Of a stretch of DNA of 64,000 nt, positions 47,870 to 55,751 are shown in pieces. This stretch comes from UBA6522 sp965204155 (lineage in GTDB: Bacteria; Pseudomonadota; Gammaproteobacteria; Steroidobacterales; Rariloculaceae): contig OZ241971.1 in the NCBI GenBank assembly GCA_965204155.1, positions 2,418,001 to 2,482,000 of the forward strand. Direction: 5' to 3'. Under the pieces are notes generated by a model. It saw only the letters and a list, made by a program, of their open reading frames with translations, was not told the origin of the DNA and searched no databases. Position numbers and translations under genes: made by a program. Numbering within the stretch: position 1 is the stretch's first letter; the number at the start of each line of letters is the position of its first letter.

Positions 47870-49863
47870 CGTTTCTGGCGCCGGCATTCCTGCTTGGGCT
47901 CCTGGCCATCGGCGTGCCGGTCTGGCTGCACCGGCTCTCGTCCACCAATCCCAATCGGCAGCTCTTCAGTTCCTCGATGTTCCTGGAACCCGGCGAGCCG
48001 CGCCGGGTGCTGGCGAAGAAGCTGCAGTACCTGCTGCTGCTGGCGCTGCGCATCGGCGTGCTGGTGCTGCTGGCGCTGGCGTTCGCCGGACCCGCGCTGC
48101 AGGGCGCGGTGCAGAACCTGGTGGCCGAGACCGCCCGCCTGCACGTCGTCGTCATGGATCTCTCGGCCTCCATGGGCCACGGCGAGCGCTGGCAGCGCGC
48201 CGGGGCGGCTGCCGGCGACGTGGTCGGGGACCTCGGCGCCGGCGACGCGGCGCAGCTGGTGGCGGCCGGGCGCATCGTGGAGGTCATCGAGGAACCGACG
48301 CTGGACCGTGACGCCGTTCGCCGGGGCGTGGCCACACTGGACCCCGGGCCCTTCGCCCTGGACTACGGCCAGTTGATGCGCTCGGTGGACAGCCTCGCCA
48401 GGGGCGCCGAACTGCCGGTCACCGTGCACGTGGTCACCGACGCCCAGCAGAGCGCCCTGCCGCCCCGGTTCGCGGACCTGGCCCCGCGCACGCCGCTGGA
48501 ACTGGTGCTCCACGACGTGTCGGCCGCGGCCGAGAGCAACCTGAGCGTGGACGGGCTGGCCTGGTCGCCGGTGTCGGGCGACTTCGTCGCCGGCGTCCGC
48601 AGCTACGCGGACGAGGCGGCGGAACGGACCGTGACGCTCCGGCTCAACGGCGCCGTGGCGGGCGAACGGCAGGTTTCGGTGGGACCCGGCGAAACGGCCC
48701 AGGTGACCTTTGAAGGACTGGAACTGGCGGCCGGGGGCAACCGCGTCACCGCCGAACTGACGCCCGGCGACGACCTGGCGGTGGACGATACGCGCTACCT
48801 GGTGGTCAAGCGCCCGGAGCCGCGCCCGGTGCTGATGGTCAGCGCCGACGGCCGCGGCGGCGCATCGCCGTTCTTCGCCTCCGCGCTGGGCACGCTGGCG
48901 GCGCAGGACTACCTCATCGATCCGGTCACCGCGGCGGGTCTCGCGGAGCGCACGCTGGAGGACTACGTGTTCGTCGTGGTGACCGACGCCGGCGTGCTTG
49001 CAGACGAAGATGCCGCCCTGCTGCGGGACTATGTGGAAACCGGCGGCGCCCTGTTCATGGCGCTGTCGAGGCGCTCGGCGGGTCTCGCGGCGTCGCCGGT
49101 CACCGGGCACGACTTCGAGCCCGTTTCCGATTTCGGCCGTCAGGACGGCGAGTTCCTGGTGGTGGGCACCCTGGACCGCTCCCACCCCGCGCTCGGACGC
49201 ATGGACGACGTGCGCCGGGCCCGGTTCTATCGCCACGTGGCGGTGGAACCGCAGGGCAGCGACCGGGTGCTCATGCGCCTGGACGAGGGCGGGCCGCTGC
49301 TCATCGAGCACACCCTGGGCGCCGGCCGGGTGCTGCTGTACGGCTCGTCCCTGGACCGGGAGTGGAACGACCTGCCGGTGCAGCCCGTGTTCGTGCCCAT
49401 GATCGCGCAGTTGGCCGCGTACCTGGCGGGCGACCTGCAGGTCAGTTTCGAGGCGCGGCTGGGCGCGGCGCTCTCGGCCCGGGCCATGGGATTCGCCGGC
49501 GCCCAGGTGTTCGCGCCCGACGGCGACATGGCGTTGGGCATCGCCGGCGCCGGGGCGGGGGACGACGTGCTGGTGGACCAGATCGGCTTCTACGAGGTGG
49601 TCGGCGCCGGGCGCACGGAACTCGTCGCGGTCAACGTCGATCCAACGGAATCGAACCCTGCCGCGATGGCGGAGGACGAGCTGGCCCGGTGGCGCGAACT
49701 GGGTCCCGGCGCGGAACAGGGCGACGCGGATTTATCGGGTATGATGGAAGTACCGCCTACCGAGTTGTGGCCATGGATTCTGGCCCTGCTCGCAGCGCTC
49801 GTGTTGGCGGAGTCCTGGATAGGTAACAGGCACCTGAGGGTGCGACGGGGAATAGCCGCATGA
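47866..49863 (+). CDS. BatA-like membrane VWA protein
   Basis: 665 aa. The BatA N-terminal membrane domain (FLAPAFLLGLLAIGVPVWLH, LLLALRIGVLVLLALAFAGP) is followed by a VWA domain with MIDAS VMDLSASMGHGE near residue 100, an amidotransferase-like region (LRDYVETGGALFMALS), and a C-terminal helix before the cytoplasmic tail. Likely the membrane effector of the MoxR complex. GTG start overlaps DUF58; ATGA overlap with the next gene. Confidence 0.88.
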   Translation: MTFLAPAFLLGLLAIGVPVWLHRLSSTNPNRQLFSSSMFLEPGEPRRVLAKKLQYLLLLALRIGVLVLLALAFAGPALQGAVQNLVAETARLHVVVMDLSASMGHGERWQRAGAAAGDVVGDLGAGDAAQLVAAGRIVEVIEEPTLDRDAVRRGVATLDPGPFALDYGQLMRSVDSLARGAELPVTVHVVTDAQQSALPPRFADLAPRTPLELVLHDVSAAAESNLSVDGLAWSPVSGDFVAGVRSYADEAAERTVTLRLNGAVAGERQVSVGPGETAQVTFEGLELAAGGNRVTAELTPGDDLAVDDTRYLVVKRPEPRPVLMVSADGRGGASPFFASALGTLAAQDYLIDPVTAAGLAERTLEDYVFVVVTDAGVLADEDAALLRDYVETGGALFMALSRRSAGLAASPVTGHDFEPVSDFGRQDGEFLVVGTLDRSHPALGRMDDVRRARFYRHVAVEPQGSDRVLMRLDEGGPLLIEHTLGAGRVLLYGSSLDREWNDLPVQPVFVPMIAQLAAYLAGDLQVSFEARLGAALSARAMGFAGAQVFAPDGDMALGIAGAGAGDDVLVDQIGFYEVVGAGRTELVAVNVDPTESNPAAMAEDELARWRELGPGAEQGDADLSGMMEVPPTELWPWILALLAALVLAESWIGNRHLRVRRGIAA

Positions 49864-52800
49864 AGGCACAGGAACGACTCGAAGAATACCTCGGCGGATT
49901 CCGCCAGCGGCTGCGGACGCTGATCCTGGCAAGGGGCGCCGCGGTGCTCTGCGCGGCGGCGCTGGGCGTGACCCTGCTGGCCGTCTACATCGGTACCCGC
50001 CAGGCGTTTCCGGCCGAACTGATGAACGGCGCCCGGCTGTTGCTGGCGCTGTCCCTGGGCGCCATCGCGGCGCTGTTGCTGATTCGCCCGCTCAAGGCGC
50101 TGCGGCGCACCCGGGGCGTGGCCGATATCGAACGGCGCGCGCCGGACTTCGACGGGCGCATCGAGACCTACGACGAACTGGCCGGCGGCAAGCACCAGCA
50201 TGCCGCGCAGCCTTCCCCCTTCCTCGGGCTGCTGGCCGAGGACGCCTGGCGCCTGGCGCGCGGCATTCCCGCGGCGCTCAGGGTGCCGGGCCGTGAAATC
50301 ATGGTACCGGGCGCCCTGGCCGGGGCCGCCCTGGCGGCGCTGGTCTGGTTCGCGGCATTCGGCCCGGACAACTGGCGTTACGGGGTCCGCCACGTGTGGG
50401 CGGGCTGGGCCATGGAAGACACGCTGCCGCCGCAGCGGATCGTCGTCAATCCGGGCGACGGCGCCGTGCGCCGGGGCGGAGACCTGGCCATCGACGCCCG
50501 CGCGGAAGGCTTCGATCCAGTGGCCGCGGAGGTGTTCGCGCGGTTCCAGAGCAGCCAGGACTGGGAAAGCGCGCCCATGCTGGCGGAGGACGGCACGTTC
50601 GAATTCACGTTCTTCGCGGTGCGCGAACCGGTGAGCTACTACGTGGTCGCCGCCGGCGTGCACAGCGAGGAATTCCAGGTGGAGGTGGTCGACCTGCCCC
50701 GGGTGAGGAACGTCCGGCTCACCTACAACTATCCGCGCTGGACGGGGCTTGAAAGCGAGACCGAGGACCCCGGCGACGACATCGCCGCGGTGGCGGGCAC
50801 GCAGGTGGAGGTGGCGGTCACCACCGATCAGCCCCTGGGCGAAGCCGAGCTGATCGTCAACGGCGAGACACTGGCAATGAGCACCGACGGCACCGCAGCC
50901 ACCGGTACGCTCGAGGTGAGCGAGTCGGGCGAGTATTACGTCTCCACGTTTTTTGCCGACGATCCGGTGCGCCTCACCGACGACTACTTCATCGACGTGA
51001 TCCCCGACAACAAGCCGGAGGTCAGCGTGACAAGGCCCGGGCGCGACTATCGGGCGAACAATATCGAGGAGGTCTCCATCCAGGTGGAGGCCGAAGACGA
51101 CTTCGGCCTGGACCGTCTGGAACTGCACTACTCGATCAACGGCGGCGAGTGGAACGTCGTCGAACTGGACGTGGACGGCGCCTTCGCCGAGAGCGACGAG
51201 GTGCTCTACCTGGAGGAAATGGACAAGCCGGCGAGCACCGGCGCTGCAGGCGGCCTGCAGGACCTGCTGGAAGGCAACCGCCTGACGGTCGAGAATCTGG
51301 ACGAGGTCCGCGAGGCGGTCGTCGCGGGCGCGGCAGAGGCGGACGCGGACGCCACCAGCGCCCTTGAACCCGGCGATCTGATCTCCTACTACGCCGAAGC
51401 CCACGACCGCGACGCTTCGGAGCGCACCGACCTGTTCTTCGTGGAAGTCCAGCCCTTCGAACGCTCCTACACGCAGTCCATGCAGGGCGGCGGCGGTGGC
51501 GGCGGGGGTGGCGGCGGCGGGGAGCAGAACGAGATCTCCCAGCGCCAGAAGGAGATTCTCCTGGCCACGTGGAACCTGATCCGCGAACAGGAACAGGTCG
51601 CCGGCTTCCTGGATGAACAGCAACTCGGGGACAACGCCAACATGCTGGCGGAGCTGCAGCGGACCCTGGCCGACCAGGCCCGCACGCTGGCCAACCGGAC
51701 CCGGGCGCGGCAGCTCACCCAGGTGGACGAGCAGATCCAGACCTTCGTGAACAGCCTGGAGAGCGCGGCCGAGGCCATGGTGCCGGCGGCGGAGCGGCTG
51801 GCGGACCTGCAGTTCGACGAGGCGGTGCCCTCCGAGCAGGAGGCGCTGCAGCACCTGCTCAAGGCCGAATCCGTGTTCACCGATATCCAGGTGTCGTTCA
51901 ATCAGGGCGGCGGCGGGGGCGGCGGCGCCGGCGGATTCGCCGGACGCGACCTGGCGGAACTGTTCGAACTGGAAATGGACCTGGAGAAGAACCAGTACGA
52001 GACCGAGTCCGCGGTCTCCTTCGACACGCCGGAGGCGGAGTTCGACGAGGCCATCGCCAAGCTCCAGGAACTGGCGCGGCGGCAGGAGAACCTGGCGCGG
52101 CAGGCCGGCCGGCAGCAGCAGATGACGGAGCAGGAACGCTGGCAGCAGGAGCAACTGCGCCGCGAGACGGAGGAACTGCGCCGACAGCTTGAAGAGCTCA
52201 GGCAGGCGGCCGCCCAGCAGCAGCAACAGCAGTCCGGCCAGCAGGGCGGACAGCCGCAGAGCGGCCAGGGTGGACAGCAGTCCGGGCAGCCCGGCCAGTT
52301 GGCCAATGCCGCCGGCGAAGCCATCCGGCAACTGGACAATGCCCTGCAGGCGATGGACCGGGCCCAGGCCCAGGGCGAGATGACGCCCGAGCAGGCCCAG
52401 CGCGCCATCGAACAGGCCCGCCGGCAACTGGACCAGGCGCTGGAGCAACTGACCGATCAACGCCAGGCGGTGGCCGAAGCCGCGTTCTCGGAACTGCACG
52501 AACGCGCCGAGGCGCTGCTGGAGGACCAGCGGCGCATTGCGGCGGAGTTGCAGCGGGTGGCCAACGAGGCGTTCCGGAACCGCAATGCGGACGGGACCCG
52601 CGACAACCCGCTGAGCTACGACGAAGCGGTGGACCTGTCGGAGCGCAAGTGGGTGATGCAGGAGGATCTGGAGGCGCTTGAGCAGGACATCCAGTCGGTG
52701 GCGAACCAGTTCAGGGGGCAGACGCCGGAGGCCTCGGAAGAACTCTACCAGGCGCTGGCGGACCTGCAGCAGAACCAGACGTCGCTGCGCCTGGGCGCCG

Positions 52801-53555
52801 CGGGGGACCGCATCCGCCGCGGACTGGCGGACGAACTGGCGCCGTTCGAGGGCGTGACGACGGCGTCGCTCGAGGACCTGCGCAGCGATACGGAACGCGC
52901 GCTGGCCACGGCGAGCCGGGAGGCGCGCGAAGGGCAGCAGATGGAGGAGGATGCCACCTCGGAGCTGGTGGCGGAACTGCAGGCGTTGCGTCGCGAACTG
53001 GCGGCGTTTCAGAACGGCGTCCAGCCGGGGCAGCCGGGCCAGAACGGGCAGCCCGGTCAGGCGGGCGGCGCCCAACCCGGTCAGCAGGCCGGCGGAGCGC
53101 TGGGCGGCAACCGGTTCGGGCCCGGCGGCGGGGGCGTGTTCGACACGGACCGGCGTGGGCTGGGATTCTGGGATCCGACGGGGCCGTTGGCGCTGGACCC
53201 GCAGATGCGGGAGCGCCTGGAAGACGAACTGCGGGCCGCGGGGAGCGACTTGCTTGCGCTGGGTACGCGGCTGCGGGGGGAGGATGCGCTGACGGCGGAG
53301 GAGCTGGATGCGATTCGGCGGTTGGGGGATGCGTTGCGGGCCGGGCTGACGAGGGGCGCCAATGAGGCGATCGTGGAGCAGGAATACCTGGCGATGCTGA
53401 ACCTGATGGAGCAGTTGGAGTTGCAGCTTACTTCGGCAGATTCGGCCGAAGGGGAAACTGCGGTCAGGACTGAAGCGCCGGCTGGGGTTGCGGCGGAGTA
53501 TGAAGAGGCGGTGGCGGAGTACTTTCGGCGGTTGAGCAGGTCGGAAGAGCCGTAA
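49860..53555 (+). CDS. DUF4175-like large membrane protein with long coiled coils
   Basis: 1231 aa. Two N-terminal membrane helices (about 22-45 and 58-78), beta-rich domains to ~residue 540, a 12-Gly run near 545, then ~650 residues of Gln/Glu/Arg-rich coiled coil with Gly/Gln-rich linkers (QQGGQPQSGQGGQQ; GQPGQNGQPGQAG). This resembles DUF4175 proteins found last in MoxR-DUF58-BatA operons, longer than many. The C-terminus lacks another membrane helix. Function unknown; the coiled coil suggests a periplasm-spanning or scaffolding part. Confidence 0.78.
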   Translation: MKAQERLEEYLGGFRQRLRTLILARGAAVLCAAALGVTLLAVYIGTRQAFPAELMNGARLLLALSLGAIAALLLIRPLKALRRTRGVADIERRAPDFDGRIETYDELAGGKHQHAAQPSPFLGLLAEDAWRLARGIPAALRVPGREIMVPGALAGAALAALVWFAAFGPDNWRYGVRHVWAGWAMEDTLPPQRIVVNPGDGAVRRGGDLAIDARAEGFDPVAAEVFARFQSSQDWESAPMLAEDGTFEFTFFAVREPVSYYVVAAGVHSEEFQVEVVDLPRVRNVRLTYNYPRWTGLESETEDPGDDIAAVAGTQVEVAVTTDQPLGEAELIVNGETLAMSTDGTAATGTLEVSESGEYYVSTFFADDPVRLTDDYFIDVIPDNKPEVSVTRPGRDYRANNIEEVSIQVEAEDDFGLDRLELHYSINGGEWNVVELDVDGAFAESDEVLYLEEMDKPASTGAAGGLQDLLEGNRLTVENLDEVREAVVAGAAEADADATSALEPGDLISYYAEAHDRDASERTDLFFVEVQPFERSYTQSMQGGGGGGGGGGGGEQNEISQRQKEILLATWNLIREQEQVAGFLDEQQLGDNANMLAELQRTLADQARTLANRTRARQLTQVDEQIQTFVNSLESAAEAMVPAAERLADLQFDEAVPSEQEALQHLLKAESVFTDIQVSFNQGGGGGGGAGGFAGRDLAELFELEMDLEKNQYETESAVSFDTPEAEFDEAIAKLQELARRQENLARQAGRQQQMTEQERWQQEQLRRETEELRRQLEELRQAAAQQQQQQSGQQGGQPQSGQGGQQSGQPGQLANAAGEAIRQLDNALQAMDRAQAQGEMTPEQAQRAIEQARRQLDQALEQLTDQRQAVAEAAFSELHERAEALLEDQRRIAAELQRVANEAFRNRNADGTRDNPLSYDEAVDLSERKWVMQEDLEALEQDIQSVANQFRGQTPEASEELYQALADLQQNQTSLRLGAAGDRIRRGLADELAPFEGVTTASLEDLRSDTERALATASREAREGQQMEEDATSELVAELQALRRELAAFQNGVQPGQPGQNGQPGQAGGAQPGQQAGGALGGNRFGPGGGGVFDTDRRGLGFWDPTGPLALDPQMRERLEDELRAAGSDLLALGTRLRGEDALTAEELDAIRRLGDALRAGLTRGANEAIVEQEYLAMLNLMEQLELQLTSADSAEGETAVRTEAPAGVAAEYEEAVAEYFRRLSRSEEP

Positions 53556-53577
53556 AGACGCGTTTTTCCGGCGCCGC

Positions 53578-53713
53578 GAGGGTGTGCGCGGATGGCCCTT
53601 GCAAGCTAAACCTCGCCCGCCATCCATGGCGGGCTCGGATCGGGTTGCGGCGCTCCTGGCCATCCATGGCCCCGCGCCGCGCCCACGACGCTTGCAAGGG
53701 CCATTGCGCGCAC
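53578..53713 (-). repeat. Inverted-repeat element, copy A
   Basis: A 29-bp left arm (53578-53606) and an imperfect right arm (53690-53713) bracket a core that is the reverse complement of copy C's core. Homology to C extends at least to 53567 on the left. The core contains its own small palindromes (CGCCATCCATGGCG). No ORF with meaning; looks like a non-autonomous mobile or REP-like element downstream of the DUF4175 gene. Confidence 0.82.
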
Positions 53714-53853
53714 GCAAGCAGGAACTCTTCGACCCACCTGGTTGCGTGACGTTGTGGAGCCTTCCAGCCGTTATGGAAGAATAGTTCCAGGAGCATTGGC
53801 AACGGTGGCCGGACGAATCCGAAATCTTACCTCTGGGTCTGGCTAGCACCATA

Positions 53854-54276
53854 ATGTCTGCTGGTCGTGAGAGGGTTGTGCGCAGGCGGTCTGTAGTGTC
53901 GGCTTTTCGATTTGGCAGAGACTATCCGTACGCGGCGCTGCTGGGCCGCCGCGACGTGCTTCGCGCTATCGGGGCTCTGGTCGCTTGCGCTTCACTTCGG
54001 CCGGCAAGTGCGCTGGCGATGCCCGATCCGGAGATAGCGGGTTATGTGTCGGCGCCCGGCGGGCGACTCTGGTACCGGATCAACGGCGCCGATTGGCTGG
54101 CAAGCGGACCGCCTCCGCTTGTGGTCCTGCATGGCGGTCCCGGCAGCAATCATCGCGGGCTGGTGCCGCTGACGGCCCTGGCTGATGAACGGGCGATAGT
54201 CCTGTACGACGGGCAGCGACGAAGACCTGGCGACGGTACGGCAAATCCTGCGTCGCATGTGATCCGATGCGGGTAG
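53854..54276 (+). pseudogene. Truncated proline-iminopeptidase-like alpha/beta hydrolase
   Basis: A 140-codon frame with an exported N-terminus, then YVSAPGGRLWYRING and PPLVVLHGGPGSNHRGL (oxyanion-hole HGGPG) and ERAIVLYD, all typical of proline iminopeptidases. After LYD the family similarity stops, before the nucleophile Ser, and the next bases in another frame read GSDEDLATVRQILRRM and stop, like a C-terminal tail. The gene is about half the family length, so I call it a deletion product. It overlaps the amidohydrolase start by ten bases. Confidence 0.65.
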
Positions 54277-55679
54277 TACTTGCAATACTGGCCCTGCTTC
54301 AATTCGCTGCTTGCGTGTCGGATGTCGTTGATTCCCCAGTCAAGGCGATCGTCGGTGGCCGGCTGATAGACGGTACCGGGAGAGAACCGGTTGACGACGC
54401 GGTGATACTCATTGAGGGCGACACCATCGTCGATGTCGGTCCCGGGCATTCGGTGGAAGTACCGGCCGGCTCCGAAATGATCGATGTATCCGGAATGACC
54501 GTCATTCCGGGGCTCTTCGAATCGAACGGACACGTGGTGTTCAACGGCCAGATCGATCACTCGGCCTACTTTGCGACGAGGCATCGCGACTACCATGAAA
54601 TCGGCGCGCGAAACCTGTACACGGCATTGCGGCAAGGAATCACCACGATACGCGACACGATGGGTCCGACCGATGTGATGCTGCAACTGAAGCAGGACAT
54701 CGCCGCGCGGACGATCGCGGGCTCCAGACTCTATGTCGCAGGAACCATTCTGAATTACGAGAGCCTGCTCGATATTCCGACCGAAAGAGCCCTGGATCCC
54801 ATCGATGTCGCCGCGGCCCGCGAAGGGCTGGATCTATTCATCGAGAATGCGGAACACGGCAAGGCTGTCGTTCGCGACTTTGCGCAACGCGGCGTCGATT
54901 TCATCAAGATCTCGGTCGAGGGCGGACAACCAGGCGATGCCCCGCCGGTGGCGCTGGATGGAGAAGCGCTCAAAGAGATGGTCGCCGAGGCGCATCGCCT
55001 CGGACTGAAGACGACCTCGCACTCGCTGAGCGTGTCCGGTCTGGAGAAATCCTTGCAGGCCGGCTTCGACGCGCTGGAACATCCGCAGATGACGATTCTG
55101 TTTGACGATGATGGGGCGGGCAGTCGAATTACCGACGATATCGTGCAAAGGATAGCCGAAGGCAACGTATATTCGATTCCGCTGATTGTCGCCATGGAGT
55201 CGTATCTGAAGTTCATGAAGGCCCCCGAATTGCTCGAGGACACTGCGGTACTCGAGGACCTCCCGGCGGAACTGGTGTTGGAAGCGCGAGACTGGATTGA
55301 AGAGCAGATCGCGATACCGGGCGCACTGGACGAGCGCCAGGTACGGTACCGGTTAACGCGGGATAACCTCAGGAAACTGATCGCGGCAAATGCGCCGATT
55401 GCCATGGGCACGGATAAGGGCACCCGTTTCAACTACCACGAGCACGCCAACCATGTCCGTGAACTTCAGACATACGTGGAACTCGGAATGACGCCGATGG
55501 CTGCGATCGTCTCGGCCACCCGGCGGGGCGCCGAACTGCTGGGCGTCGATGACGAATTGGGGACGATCGTCGTGGGCAAGAAAGCCGATCTGGTCGTCGT
55601 GACCGGGAACCCGGCCAGCGAGATAACGGATATCGGCAACGTCGAGATGGTCTTCAAGGACGGCGTGCGATACAGGTAA
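54267..55679 (+). CDS. Exported amidohydrolase with altered N-terminal metal motif, probable lipoprotein
   Basis: 470 aa. Leader MRVVLAILALLQFAAC gives a lipobox at Cys16. The amidohydrolase frame is clear (IVGGRLIDGTGREP; VDFIKISVEGG with the carbamylated-Lys position; HSLSVSGLEKSLQAGFDALEH; GTDKGTRFNYHEH; LGTIVVGKKADLVVV). The usual DxHxH metal motif after PGL reads ESNGH (85-89), keeping only the second His. Related to imidazolonepropionase-like or Xaa-Pro dipeptidase-type enzymes; substrate unknown. Followed by a TonB receptor gene 72 bases on; together with the iminopeptidase relic this suggests peptide or cyclic amide use. Confidence 0.8.
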   Translation: MRVVLAILALLQFAACVSDVVDSPVKAIVGGRLIDGTGREPVDDAVILIEGDTIVDVGPGHSVEVPAGSEMIDVSGMTVIPGLFESNGHVVFNGQIDHSAYFATRHRDYHEIGARNLYTALRQGITTIRDTMGPTDVMLQLKQDIAARTIAGSRLYVAGTILNYESLLDIPTERALDPIDVAAAREGLDLFIENAEHGKAVVRDFAQRGVDFIKISVEGGQPGDAPPVALDGEALKEMVAEAHRLGLKTTSHSLSVSGLEKSLQAGFDALEHPQMTILFDDDGAGSRITDDIVQRIAEGNVYSIPLIVAMESYLKFMKAPELLEDTAVLEDLPAELVLEARDWIEEQIAIPGALDERQVRYRLTRDNLRKLIAANAPIAMGTDKGTRFNYHEHANHVRELQTYVELGMTPMAAIVSATRRGAELLGVDDELGTIVVGKKADLVVVTGNPASEITDIGNVEMVFKDGVRYR

Positions 55680-55699
55680 CGGCTCTCCACTCGCGCGAG

Positions 55700-55714
55700 C
55701 CCTCGCTCTGTGGG
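55700..55714 (-). repeat. 15-bp inverted copy of the element boundary
   Basis: CCCTCGCTCTGTGGG is the exact reverse complement of the 15-mer that begins copies B (58660-58674) and C (58757-58771). It lies between the amidohydrolase and receptor genes with no further element sequence. Confidence 0.6.
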
Positions 55715-55751
55715 TCGTTCGGGGGTTGGGCTATATACTTGCGCTCGGCAC

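Noticed and set aside
49590..53852. A 1420-codon minus-strand open frame opposite the DUF4175 gene
   Set aside because: It is Arg/Leu/Gln-rich, has no recognisable domain, and lies antisense to a gene with clear motifs and coupled start; typical of high-GC codon bias.
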